A stretch of 32,773 nt of DNA from assembly GCA_045592125.1 (NCBI GenBank), contig JAZNUE010000074.1, positions 1 to 32,773 of the forward strand, written 5' to 3'. Positions 7,259 to 15,502 of the stretch are shown here, one piece after another. A program made the position numbers and the translations under genes. Position 1 is the first letter of the stretch; each line of letters begins with the position of its first letter. The DNA is from HGM04593 sp045592125 (GTDB lineage: Bacteria; Bacteroidota; Bacteroidia; Bacteroidales; Bacteroidaceae). The notes below the pieces were generated by a model. It was not told the origin of the DNA and did not search any database. It saw only the letters and a list, made by a program, of their open reading frames with translations.

Positions 7259-8431
7259 TTATTGTTGTTTCTTCATGAACTTTCTTGTCAGCCAACGGCG
7301 CACGGGTTCGTCATACAGTTTCAGGCAGAGGAATGCCAGAGCAATGCTCGACACGATGACAAGTGCGGCAACTCCCAAACAGTTGTCAAGCGTGTAAATA
7401 TTATTCTTAATGAGCCAAGCGTAGAAGATATACATAATAGGGTAGTGTACAATGTAAAGAGGGTATGACAATTCTCCCAGCAGGCTGTTCATCTTGCCTG
7501 TTGTTCCGCTTGCTGTGCCACAGGCACCGAACCATACAATAAACGGGAACAGCAAGGCAATGCACACGAATTCGTACAGGCTGTTAATGCTTATGCTGCC
7601 AGTTGAGGCAATGTAAGGGATTGAGAAAAGCACAACAAGTGCAATGTTGCATATCCAGAACGCGCCTTTCACTCTGCGGGGCCTGAATGTGCGGGCAAGC
7701 AGCATTCCCATGCTGAATGGGAAGAGCATGCGCACAAGGCCGCCCCAGAAGTTCACCTCATCAATGGTCCAGCCTACGCCCACCATGTCATATCCCGAAA
7801 TGTTCCCTATGAAGAACCATGCATGCGCTATTCCCAGCAGCACTGTGAATGTGGCGAGGGCTTTTGTAGGCATGCGGCGGATGAAAAGAGCATAGAGTAT
7901 GTTGCCTATGTATTCAAAGAAGAGTGACCATCCCGGGCCGTTGAGCGGGAACATCTCGCCGTTGCCTCGTACCTCATATGGCAACCCTGGCACTGCGGGT
8001 ATCATGAACATCGTCAGCAGCAGGGCAATCATTACCCAGCCGGTGGGTGCTGCAGTGCCGTCCCAGCGCTCGAATCCAACGAAAGCAAATGCAAGGAAAC
8101 CGATGATTGCACCCATAATGAGCATGGGGTGAAGGCGTATGAGGCGGCGCTTGAAGAACTGCCATGTGCTCATCTTGTTCCAGCGGTCGTCATAGGCATA
8201 GCTTATAACGAATCCCGAAAGGATAAAGAAAAAATCTACCGCTATGTGTCCATGGTTAAGGGTGCGTATGATTCCGTCACCTGCACTGTTTGTCACCTCG
8301 GCAAATGAGAACCCCTCGAAAATGTGGTAGAAAAGCACCAGCACTGCCGCTACGCCGCGCAGTCCGTCAAGCAGTTCGTAATGTGGCTTTGTATCGGCAA
8401 AATTTGCCGATGAAAATGTGTTTTTTTGCAT
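7259..8431 (-). CDS. Acyltransferase 3 family membrane protein
   Basis: This is an OafA/NodX-type integral membrane acyltransferase, expected to move acetyl or similar groups onto surface sugars. The N-terminal signature is YELLDGLRGVAAVLVLFYHI, with the conserved Arg and His, followed by GHIAVDFFFILSGFVISYAY. About ten hydrophobic spans follow and the protein ends with the basic tail RRWLTRKFMKKQQ. The frame is open back to an ATG at 8512, but I choose the ATG at 8431 (390 residues). A perfect -7 box TATCTTTG lies on the minus strand at 8461-8468, and starting at 8512 would place that promoter inside the coding region and overlap the Crp-type gene. The acyl acceptor is unknown. Confidence 0.88.
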   Translation of the reverse strand: MQKNTFSSANFADTKPHYELLDGLRGVAAVLVLFYHIFEGFSFAEVTNSAGDGIIRTLNHGHIAVDFFFILSGFVISYAYDDRWNKMSTWQFFKRRLIRLHPMLIMGAIIGFLAFAFVGFERWDGTAAPTGWVMIALLLTMFMIPAVPGLPYEVRGNGEMFPLNGPGWSLFFEYIGNILYALFIRRMPTKALATFTVLLGIAHAWFFIGNISGYDMVGVGWTIDEVNFWGGLVRMLFPFSMGMLLARTFRPRRVKGAFWICNIALVVLFSIPYIASTGSISINSLYEFVCIALLFPFIVWFGACGTASGTTGKMNSLLGELSYPLYIVHYPIMYIFYAWLIKNNIYTLDNCLGVAALVIVSSIALAFLCLKLYDEPVRRWLTRKFMKKQQ

Positions 8432-8460
8432 TTGTATGTGTTTTCTTGTGTTCTTTGCTG

Positions 8461-8468
8461 CAAAGATA
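8461..8468 (-). promoter_or_regulatory. -7 box of the acyltransferase gene
   Basis: The minus strand reads TATCTTTG (plus strand CAAAGATA), a perfect TAnnTTTG element 30 bases before the chosen ATG at 8431. No TTTG is present 19 bp upstream, so an activator may be required. Confidence 0.5.
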
Positions 8469-8496
8469 GGGATGGAGCATGTGTATTTCTTTGCTT

Positions 8497-9072
8497 TTAG
8501 GCAAAAAAACATTTCTCGCTTCTTATTCTGCTAAGCGTATATATGCTTATTCCCAAGAATTCAGCAACGTACTTAAGTTTTACCCGGTTCAGCAGTCCGG
8601 GGTAGTGCTCTAGGAATTTACGGTAACGCTCTTTAGGAGGCAACTGGAGTCTCTCGACAAACAGGTGGCTCAACAGGATGTTGCACTCCTGATGAATTAC
8701 CCTTCCCCAATTGGCAATGTCAATATATTTCTCATAAAGGGCATTCAGCTTCTCAATTGGCATTGCGTATATCAGGCAATCGGTCAAGGTCTCGATGCTC
8801 TCGACCGAAGGGGTGCTGTGGTAGAGTGAGTGCATGCCGAATGTGGTGTCTCCTTCAAGGCTGAACCATGTGGTTGTGTCGGTGCCGTCCTTGTGGAAAA
8901 TAGAGCGGGTAACACCTTCTTCAATGAAATAGATATTCCTGTCGGTAACACCCGATTGTACCAGCATGGTGTTCTTTGGACAGCGCATGGGAGTCATACA
9001 CCCAAGCATTGCCTGCAGGGCCTTATCTCCTACAGGGTAGTAACTCCTTATTTTCGCTATGATATTTTCCAT
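8497..9072 (-). CDS. Crp/Fnr family transcriptional regulator
   Basis: The chosen protein has 191 residues. An N-terminal cyclic-nucleotide-binding-like fold is recognisable from NTMLVQSGVTDRNIYFIEEG and the TFGMHSLYHSTPSVESIETL block. The C-terminal segment KLKYVAEFLGISIYTLSRIR is the helix-turn-helix. Family members of this size in Bacteroidota commonly lack clear cAMP-contact residues and sense unknown signals. The frame extends to an ATG at 9132, but the ATG at 9072 gives the family's usual start (MENIIAKIRSYYP). A -7-like box TATATTCG (minus, 9087-9080) ends eight bases before that ATG, so the message would be leaderless or nearly so. The next gene downstream, an acyltransferase on the same strand, is a natural candidate target. 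Confidence 0.88.
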   Translation of the reverse strand: MENIIAKIRSYYPVGDKALQAMLGCMTPMRCPKNTMLVQSGVTDRNIYFIEEGVTRSIFHKDGTDTTTWFSLEGDTTFGMHSLYHSTPSVESIETLTDCLIYAMPIEKLNALYEKYIDIANWGRVIHQECNILLSHLFVERLQLPPKERYRKFLEHYPGLLNRVKLKYVAEFLGISIYTLSRIRSEKCFFA

Positions 9073-9202
9073 GCAGTCGCGAATATACGATTTTTCGCCG
9101 AGAGTCACTGTCTTGACAGCATTATTGTACAAAAAAGAGCAAATAAACGGTTTCTGTGACTATATCTCTTTCGCGCATGCCCGTTATTTAAAATAAAATG
9201 GC

Positions 9203-9210
9203 TACTTTTG
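9203..9210 (+). promoter_or_regulatory. Possible -7 box for metG
   Basis: TACTTTTG matches TAnnTTTG but lies about 210 bases before the metG start, and no TTTG stands 19 bp upstream. If used, the leader would carry the repeat at 9279-9352. Confidence 0.35.
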
Positions 9211-9278
9211 TAAATTGTGGTCCCGAAGGCAAAAGATAAAGTGAAGACATAAGTATTGACTAGAATATTATACGCAGG

Positions 9279-9352
9279 CTTGTCACATTGAACTTGTCAT
9301 CCTGAACGGATGTGAAGGATCTCAATCATGTTAGACAGAGATGCATGACAAG
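9279..9352. repeat. Dispersed palindromic repeat upstream of metG
   Basis: The core TGTCATCCTGAACGGA begins at 9296 and leads into TGTGAAGGATCTC. The ends CTTGTCAT (9293-9300) and ATGACAAG (9345-9352) form a perfect 8-bp inverted repeat. A partial copy (CTTGTCACATTGAAC) precedes it at 9279-9293. It belongs to the same family as the elements at about 11508, 18915 and 23107. Confidence 0.65.
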
Positions 9353-9421
9353 CCGCGTTGGGTCAGCTGCTATATTATTGCTGGGAATTAAATGAACAAA
9401 CAATCAAAAAATATAACTACA

Positions 9422-11479
9422 ATGGAAAAGAAATTCAAAAGAACGCTTGTGACATCGGCCCTGCCTTATGCCAACGGCCCTGTCCACATCGGTCACCTTG
9501 CAGGCGTGTATGTGCCTGCCGACATCTATGTGCGTTACCTGCGCCTAAAAGGCGAGGATGTCCTCTTCATCGGCGGCAGCGACGAGCACGGCGTGCCCGT
9601 TACCCAGCGCGCCCGTAAGGAGGGCATTACTCCGCAGGACGTAGTGGACCGCTACCACAATATCATCAAGGAGTCTTTCGAGGGCTTCGGTATCTCCTTT
9701 GACGTGTACAGCCGTACAACATCCGGGACACACCACAAGTTCGCTTCGGAATTCTTCCGCAAGCTCTATGACGATGGCAAGCTTGTGGAGCAGACTTCAA
9801 TGCAGTTCTACGATGTGAAGAACGAGAAGTTCCTTACCGACCGCGATGTTGTGGGCGAGTGCCCATACTGCCACAAGCAGGCCTATGGAAACCAGTGCGA
9901 GGAGGGGTGTGGCCGTGCGCTTGAGCCTACCGAGCTAATCAATCCCCGTTCGAAGGAGACTGGCGAGGCGCCTGTGCTCAAGGAGACAAAGAACTGGTAT
10001 CTGCCGCTCAACGAGTACCAGCAGTGGCTCAAGGAGTGGATTCTTGAGAACCACAAGGAGTGGCGCCCTAATGTCTATGGCCAGTGCAAGAGCTGGCTCG
10101 ACATGGACCTGCAGCCCCGCGCTATGACACGCGACCTTGACTGGGGCATTCCCGTACCAGTAGAGGGCGCCGACGGCAAGGTGCTCTATGTGTGGTTCGA
10201 CGCCCCAATCGGATATATATCAAATACAAAGGAACTGTGCGACAAGGACCCCGAGAAGCATGGCACTTGGGAGCAGTGGTGGCAGAGCGAGGACACGCGC
10301 CTTGTGCACTTCATAGGCAAGGACAACATTGTGTTCCACTGCATTATTTTCCCTGTGATGATGAAGGCTCACGGCAAGTATGTAATGCCCGACAATGTGC
10401 CAAGCAACGAGTTCCTGAACCTTGAGGATGACAAGATCTCCACATCGCGCAACTGGGCTGTGTGGCTCAACGAGTATCTTGTGGATTTCCCGGGCAAGCA
10501 GGATGTGCTGCGCTATGTGCTCACGGCAAATGCGCCCGAGACAAAGGACAACAACTTCACATGGAAGGATTTCCAGGCGCGCAACAATAACGAGCTTGTT
10601 GCTGTGTACGGAAACTTCGTGAACCGCGCCCTGGTGCTCACAAAGAAATATTTCGAAGGCAAGGTGCCTGCATGCGGCGAGTTTACCGATTATGACAAGG
10701 CGATAGTTGCCGAGTTTGTTGATGTGAAGGGCAAGGTGGAGCACCTGCTCGACCAGTACAAGTTCCGCGATGCGCAGAAGGAGGCTATGGAACTTGCCCG
10801 CATTGGTAACCGCTACCTTGCCGAGACCGAGCCATGGAAACTTGCGAAGACCGATATGGGGCGTGTCGCTACAATACTTAACCTCTCCTTGCAGCTAGTT
10901 GCGAACCTTTCAATTGCATTTGAGCCGTTCTTGCCTTTCAGCAGCAAGAAACTGCGCGGAATGCTCAGCCTTGACTCATTCGAGTGGGCAAGCCTGGGCA
11001 GCACTGAACTGCTTCCTGTTGGCCATGAGCTTGGCGAGGTGGCCCTGCTGTTCGAGAAGATTGAGGACGACGCAATCCAGGCACAGCTCGACCGTCTTGA
11101 GCGCATAAAGAAAGAGAATGAGGCGGCCAGCTACAAGGCCTGTCCAGTGCGTCCCGAATGTACGTTCGACGATTTCCTGAAACTGGACATGCGTGTAGGT
11201 ACAGTCCTTGAGTGCATAAAGGTTCCAAAGGCCGACAAGCTGCTGCAGTTCAAGATTGACGATGGCCTTGAGACGCGCACAATCATTTCGGGCATTGCCA
11301 AGCACTTCAGCCCCGAAGAACTTGTGGGCAAGCAGGTATGCTTTATTGCCAACCTGCCCCCACGCACAATGCGCGGCATTGTGAGCGAGGGCATGATACT
11401 GAGTGCCGAGGACAACGAGGGCAGGCTCTCTTTGCTCACGGTAACCCCGCAGGCAAAGCCAGGCAGCGAGATAAAGTAA
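9422..11479 (+). CDS. metG: Methionyl-tRNA synthetase
   Basis: MetRS charges tRNA-Met in the cytoplasm. Visible signatures are the class I HIGH motif in GPVHIGHLAG near the start, a zinc knuckle CPYCHKQAYGNQCEEGC, and the KMSKS-like loop as DDKISTSRN. A C-terminal tRNA-binding domain of the Trbp111/EMAP type starts at FDDFLKLDMRVGTVLE. The length of 685 residues fits the long, dimeric bacterial form. An ATG at 9392 is in frame, but the ATG at 9422 gives the family start MEKKFKRTLVTSALPYANG. It is followed after a repeat-rich gap by a polysaccharide operon, an arrangement I associate with other Bacteroidales. Confidence 0.97.
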   Translation: MEKKFKRTLVTSALPYANGPVHIGHLAGVYVPADIYVRYLRLKGEDVLFIGGSDEHGVPVTQRARKEGITPQDVVDRYHNIIKESFEGFGISFDVYSRTTSGTHHKFASEFFRKLYDDGKLVEQTSMQFYDVKNEKFLTDRDVVGECPYCHKQAYGNQCEEGCGRALEPTELINPRSKETGEAPVLKETKNWYLPLNEYQQWLKEWILENHKEWRPNVYGQCKSWLDMDLQPRAMTRDLDWGIPVPVEGADGKVLYVWFDAPIGYISNTKELCDKDPEKHGTWEQWWQSEDTRLVHFIGKDNIVFHCIIFPVMMKAHGKYVMPDNVPSNEFLNLEDDKISTSRNWAVWLNEYLVDFPGKQDVLRYVLTANAPETKDNNFTWKDFQARNNNELVAVYGNFVNRALVLTKKYFEGKVPACGEFTDYDKAIVAEFVDVKGKVEHLLDQYKFRDAQKEAMELARIGNRYLAETEPWKLAKTDMGRVATILNLSLQLVANLSIAFEPFLPFSSKKLRGMLSLDSFEWASLGSTELLPVGHELGEVALLFEKIEDDAIQAQLDRLERIKKENEAASYKACPVRPECTFDDFLKLDMRVGTVLECIKVPKADKLLQFKIDDGLETRTIISGIAKHFSPEELVGKQVCFIANLPPRTMRGIVSEGMILSAEDNEGRLSLLTVTPQAKPGSEIK

Positions 11480-11489
11480 GCGCATAGAA

Positions 11490-11536
11490 AGAGATACATT
11501 CACCTCGTGTCATACTGAACGGAGTGATGTATCTCT
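11490..11536. repeat. Dispersed palindromic repeat after metG, possible terminator
   Basis: AGAGATACAT (11490-11499) and ATGTATCTCT (11527-11536) form a perfect 10-bp stem, and the right part contains TGTCATACTGAACGGAGTG (from 11508). A related half-element GAGATGTTTCGTTACACTC, ending in ATGACA, lies at about 11605-11631. The hairpin stands just after the metG stop codon and may end its transcript, although no T-run follows. Confidence 0.6.
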
Positions 11537-11625
11537 CCCTGTTTAATAAGTGAACAATAAGGGATTATAAAAGCCGAGAGACTCAATGGAACCACACAGG
11601 ACAGAGATGTTTCGTTACACTCAAC

Positions 11626-11697
11626 ATGACAGGAAATGTAAACGATAACAGCCTGAAACATACTGTCGCAAAGGGGTTCCTGTGGGCCAAGAAATAA
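11626..11697 (+). pseudogene. Truncated duplicate of the flippase gene start (23 codons)
   Basis: A reading frame beginning ATGACAGG and ending at a TAA (11695-11697) encodes NDNSLKHTVAKGFLW near its middle, identical to the start of the flippase encoded just downstream. After the duplicated stretch it runs into three unrelated codons and stops. Its ATG comes from the ATGACA end of a dispersed repeat half. It is best read as the leftover of a local duplication, although translation of a short peptide is possible. Confidence 0.55.
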
Positions 11698-11787
11698 GGT
11701 AGCAATGCCTGGAAACTGATGTAGCAATGGGTAATATGGCAAACGATAACAGCCTGAAACATACTGTCGCAAAGGGGTTCCTGTGGG
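11640..11787. repeat. 47-bp direct repeat at the start of the flippase gene
   Basis: Copy 1 (11640-11686) and copy 2 (11741-11787) agree over 47 bases from AAACGATAACAGCC to CCTGTGGG and are offset by 101 bp. A shorter direct repeat GTAGCAATG lies between them at 11699-11707 and 11721-11729. Copy 2 is inside the real gene. Confidence 0.85.
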
Positions 11788-13190
11788 GCAGCATGAGCAA
11801 TGTCGTGTGCCAATTCTTCAGCCTGCTGTTCGGTGTATACCTGGCACGCAAGCTGGGCCCCGGCGACTATGGGCCCATAGGCATGCTTGCCATATTCTCG
11901 GCCATAGCAGGTTCTTTGCAGGACAGCGGGTTTGTGGCTGCAATTGCAAACCGCAAGAATGTGACCCATGATGACTATAATGCAGTATTCTGGTTCAATA
12001 TACTCATTTCGCTGTTGATGTATGGGGTGCTGTTCCTGTGCGCGCCGCTTATTGCCGATTTCTTCAGGCAGCCGGTGCTTGTAGGCCTGTCGCGGTATAA
12101 CTTCCTTGGTTTTGTAGTCGCAGGTTTCGGTATAGCCCCTTCGGCCTATCTGTTCCGCGAGCTTAAGGTGAAACAGAAGTCCATTGCGCTCATCCTCTCA
12201 ATAGTAGTGTCTGGAGCAGTGGCTGTGGTGATGGCATTGAACGGATATTCCTATTGGGGCATAGCCACGCAGAGCATAGTATATGTGCTTGTGCGCACCG
12301 TGGTATGCTGGTACTTCACCCCATGGCGCCCAAGCCTTAGGGTAAGCTTTGCTCCGCTAAGGTATCTCTTTGCATTCAGCTACCGCCTTCTTATAACCAA
12401 TATTTTCCAGCGTTTTAACTGGAACATATTCTCATTCATACTTGGAAAGTACTACACTAGCGAGGATGTGGGAAACTACACCAAGGCTGCAGAGTGGTTC
12501 AATATGGGCGGCGAGGTCATTAACGGCATGGTGAATGCTGTGGCGCAGCCTGTGCTGGCAAAGGTGGTGGATGACAACGAGAGGCAGCTGCGTGTTTTCC
12601 GCAAGATGCTCCGTTTCACGGCATTCGTGTCGTTCCCTGCAATGTTCGGCCTCTCGCTGGTTGCTCCGGAACTCATAACAATTGTAATAACCGACAAGTG
12701 GGCCGAGAGTGCAGCTATGCTGCGTATTCTTGCAGTGTGGGGCGCCTTCATGCCCTTGCAGTCAATGCTTACGAACCTGCTTGTCAGCTGCGGCCGCTCG
12801 CGCACGTTCATGTGGTGCACGATAGTGCAGGGCGTGCTCATGCTCTCAATCCTGCTGCTTGTTCACCCCTATGGGATAAGGGCCATGCTGTTCTGCTATT
12901 GTGTGTTCAATGCCTGCTGGCTCTTCGTGTGGCGCTATTTCGCAAGCAAGGAGATTGCTGTTACTGTTCCAATGTTCCTCTCCGATGTGCTGCCTTATAT
13001 GCTGCTTGCCGCTTCTGTGATGGCAGTGACATACATGCTCACAGCCGGCCTTGCCTGCAACTGGGCGCTGCTGCTGTCGCGCATAGCAATTGCGGTGCTG
13101 CTCTATGTGGGGACTGCATGGCTGCTGCGCAGCAAGGAACTGCAAGAGATTATAGAATTCCTGTTCAAACGTAAAAAGCATAGTGACTGA
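11736..13190 (+). CDS. Wzx-type lipopolysaccharide/polysaccharide flippase
   Basis: This polytopic membrane protein of the MATE-like polysaccharide transporter superfamily is expected to move lipid-linked sugar units from the cytoplasmic to the periplasmic face of the inner membrane. The N-terminus shows HTVAKGFLWGSMSNVVCQFF and LFGVYLARKLGPGDYGPIGM, the usual Wzx start, followed by many hydrophobic spans and the basic C-terminus FKRKKHSD. Start choice is open between ATG 11727 and ATG 11736; the second gives the natural MANDNSLKH start. The stop codon overlaps the next ATG by one base, so this is the first gene of a coupled five-gene operon. The 5' end is duplicated just upstream. Confidence 0.92.
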   Translation: MANDNSLKHTVAKGFLWGSMSNVVCQFFSLLFGVYLARKLGPGDYGPIGMLAIFSAIAGSLQDSGFVAAIANRKNVTHDDYNAVFWFNILISLLMYGVLFLCAPLIADFFRQPVLVGLSRYNFLGFVVAGFGIAPSAYLFRELKVKQKSIALILSIVVSGAVAVVMALNGYSYWGIATQSIVYVLVRTVVCWYFTPWRPSLRVSFAPLRYLFAFSYRLLITNIFQRFNWNIFSFILGKYYTSEDVGNYTKAAEWFNMGGEVINGMVNAVAQPVLAKVVDDNERQLRVFRKMLRFTAFVSFPAMFGLSLVAPELITIVITDKWAESAAMLRILAVWGAFMPLQSMLTNLLVSCGRSRTFMWCTIVQGVLMLSILLLVHPYGIRAMLFCYCVFNACWLFVWRYFASKEIAVTVPMFLSDVLPYMLLAASVMAVTYMLTAGLACNWALLLSRIAIAVLLYVGTAWLLRSKELQEIIEFLFKRKKHSD

Positions 13191-14278
13191 TGAAGAAAGT
13201 GCTGTTCGATAGCCAGATGTTCACGCTGCAGCGTTTCGGCGGTGTAACAAGGTACTTTGCCGACCTTATGTTCAACCTGCCTGCCGGCGAGTTTGTTGCC
13301 GAGGTGCCCATGCGCTATTGCGAGAACCACTACATTACCGAGACTTACGGGCAAAAGTATCAGAGGATGTCTTTTCCTGCCAATTACCGTCTCCGCCGCC
13401 AGCTATATATGCTTGCGAACAGGCCTGTCGCATGGAGGGCCGCCAAGTTCAGCGACTATGACATTTTCCACCCCACATACTTCAGCCCATATTTCCTGAA
13501 GCATGTAAGGCGCCGCGAGAAACCGTTTGTGCTCACAGTGCACGACATGACTTTCGAGCGGTACCCGCAGGATGTATTGTTATATGACCGCACCATACCT
13601 CACAAGAAACTCCTTATTGCCGAGGCCGCGCACATAATAGCCGTGAGCGAGAATACCAAGCGCGATATCGTGGAGCTGCTTGGCACCGACCCGTCGAGGA
13701 TTACAGTCGTGCACCATGGCTACCGTCCTATAGCAGAGCCTGCCCCGCAGCTTTTTGACAGGTATGTGCTCTATGTGGGCGAGCGCAAGGGGTACAAGAA
13801 TTTCCTTCCCTGGCTCTCGGCGATACGCCCGCTATTCAACCTTGACCCCAGCCTCAGGATTGTGTGTACAGGCTCGCCGTTCAGCCCTGCCGAGATAAAG
13901 CTCTTCAGGCGCTGGAATATACAGGACAGACTTGTGCACATAGCTGCCAATGACGCCCAGATGGCGTCGCTCTACCGCCATGCGCTCTGCTTTGCCTTCC
14001 CGTCGCAGTACGAAGGCTTTGGCATACCAATACTCGAGGCCTTTGCTAACGGCTGCCCGGTGTGCCTGAGCAATGCCAGCTCTTTCCCCGAGGTTGCCGC
14101 AGACGCTGCAATGTTCTTCAATCCTAGTGATGCGCAGTCAATGCACGATACCATTAAGGAACTGCTTTCTAGCGCAACCTTGCGCGATGAGCTGCGGGCT
14201 AAAGGCGCTGAGCGCAGCAGGGAGTTCTCAATTGAGCGCATGGTCGCCAGGACATGCGACGTGTACCGGAAACTATAG
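13190..14278 (+). CDS. Glycosyltransferase family 4 (GT-B)
   Basis: A 362-residue cytoplasmic glycosyltransferase of the mannosyltransferase-like GT4 group. The N-terminus has GGVTRYFADLM, and the first domain contains VLTVHDMTFERYP and HIIAVSENTKRDI. The second domain carries the EX7E motif as E275 and E283 in YEGFGIPILEAF (274-285). It probably adds a hexose to the lipid-linked glycan exported by the preceding flippase. The gene starts inside the flippase stop codon and is followed three bases later by another transferase. Donor and acceptor sugars cannot be read from the sequence. Confidence 0.92.
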   Translation: MKKVLFDSQMFTLQRFGGVTRYFADLMFNLPAGEFVAEVPMRYCENHYITETYGQKYQRMSFPANYRLRRQLYMLANRPVAWRAAKFSDYDIFHPTYFSPYFLKHVRRREKPFVLTVHDMTFERYPQDVLLYDRTIPHKKLLIAEAAHIIAVSENTKRDIVELLGTDPSRITVVHHGYRPIAEPAPQLFDRYVLYVGERKGYKNFLPWLSAIRPLFNLDPSLRIVCTGSPFSPAEIKLFRRWNIQDRLVHIAANDAQMASLYRHALCFAFPSQYEGFGIPILEAFANGCPVCLSNASSFPEVAADAAMFFNPSDAQSMHDTIKELLSSATLRDELRAKGAERSREFSIERMVARTCDVYRKL

Positions 14279-14281
14279 CCT

Positions 14282-15502
14282 ATGAAACTGAACCGTTCCG
14301 AAATATCACGCATATGGCCCATTGCCAAGCGCCGTATTGGCGCCATGGCTGTATCATGGGTGCAACGCCTCTTCTCTACTGACAGGCTTGTGAAGAATGT
14401 GTTACGTGAGGAGCATGGCAAGCGTGTGCTGCTGTGCCATCTTCCCGAGGCCTTCACTGGCAAGGAACTGCCCAAGCACCATTCCAATCTTACCGAGTGC
14501 CTCATTATTGCAAGGTGCTTCAGCCGCCTGGGGTACAATGTGGACTGTGCCTCGCGGGCAAAGGACGGAATCGACTATGCGCCTTATGACATAGTGTTCG
14601 GTATAAATGGCAATGCCTTCATGGGCTCTTTCAGCGCCAACGCCAGTGTCTCGCCGTTGAGGATTTTCTATTCAGTAGGTGCCGAGACATGCTTCAGCTA
14701 CAGGCAGACAGCCCTGCGCAATCTTGATTTCAGCAGGAGGCATGGCCGCTGGCTTCTCGGTTCTAACCGCTACATGCCAGGCGACCCGAGGAACTACTAT
14801 GAGGCCCGCTTCAGCGACGCAGTCATCTGCCTGGGCGATGAATTTGTCCACAGCCAGTTCCTGAAGGAGGATGACGGGCACGAGCGTTACAGGTGGCTGC
14901 CGGCGTTCTTCTTTAAGGCGGCAGAACCCGATACCGGCAAGGATTTCCAGCGCTGCAGGAGGAATATCCTCTGGTTTGGCAGCACAGGCCTGCTGCACAA
15001 GGGGCTTGACATTGCAATAGACTTCGCCGCTGCACATCCCGAGTTTACCTTGCATGTATGCGGGAGCAGCAGCAAGGAGAAGGATTTCTGGGACTATTAT
15101 GGCCCCATAGTGAAGAAGTGCGGGAACATTATAATGCATGGCTTTGTAGACATTGAGTCAAGCGAGTTTGCCTCTGTCCTGGGCCAGTGCGGGATATTGC
15201 TTAGCCCTTCAGTCTCGGAAGGCGGTGCAGTGGCAGTACTGAATGTCATTGGCAACGGCGCGCTGCTGCCTGTGTGCAGCCGTGCTACAGGTGTAGGCTT
15301 TGGCGGTGCAGGTGTTGTCGTCGAGGATGTTTCCTATAATGCCTTTGAGAAGGCGCTGCTTGATGTGGACACACTCTCCTGTGAGGAGATAGGGCAGAGG
15401 GCATGGGCCGCCCACAGGCATGTGCGCGCCTGCTGCACAATAGAGATGTACGAGGAGAGAATGTACGGCTATATAAAGAGTATAATAGAAGAACGTAAAT
15501 GA
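14282..15502 (+). CDS. Glycosyltransferase (GT4-like)
   Basis: This 406-residue protein has a basic N-terminus without a signal peptide. A first domain contains RVLLCHLPEAFTGKELP and HSNLTECLIIARCFSRLGY. A second Rossmann-like domain starts at NILWFGSTGLLHKGLDIAID and includes the nucleotide-sugar-type segment LSPSVSEGGAVAVLNVIG. The EGG motif stands where GT4 enzymes have the first Glu of EX7E, but the second acidic residue is replaced, so its catalytic details may differ. It ends four bases into the following YfhO-like gene (ATGA). Role: another sugar-addition step of the same surface glycan, inferred from position. Confidence 0.82.
   Translation: MKLNRSEISRIWPIAKRRIGAMAVSWVQRLFSTDRLVKNVLREEHGKRVLLCHLPEAFTGKELPKHHSNLTECLIIARCFSRLGYNVDCASRAKDGIDYAPYDIVFGINGNAFMGSFSANASVSPLRIFYSVGAETCFSYRQTALRNLDFSRRHGRWLLGSNRYMPGDPRNYYEARFSDAVICLGDEFVHSQFLKEDDGHERYRWLPAFFFKAAEPDTGKDFQRCRRNILWFGSTGLLHKGLDIAIDFAAAHPEFTLHVCGSSSKEKDFWDYYGPIVKKCGNIIMHGFVDIESSEFASVLGQCGILLSPSVSEGGAVAVLNVIGNGALLPVCSRATGVGFGGAGVVVEDVSYNAFEKALLDVDTLSCEEIGQRAWAAHRHVRACCTIEMYEERMYGYIKSIIEERK

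Larger units (their letters stand above)
9073..9421. other. Intergenic region between crp-type gene and metG
   Basis: The divergent gap holds a CTGTC-TT-GACAG near-palindrome at about 9108-9119, which is a possible operator. A -7-like box TACTTTTG facing metG lies at 9203-9210, and a dispersed palindromic repeat at about 9279-9352. No further gene was found. Confidence 0.5.

Noticed and set aside
8432..8512. N-terminal extension of the acyltransferase to the ATG at 8512
   Set aside because: It would place a perfect TATCTTTG box inside the gene and overlap the upstream regulator gene. The family normally begins shortly before the LDGLRG motif.
10220..10744. Long minus-strand frames inside metG and other large genes
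   Set aside because: They mirror the codon pattern of well-supported + strand genes, have no promoter and carry no recognisable domain.
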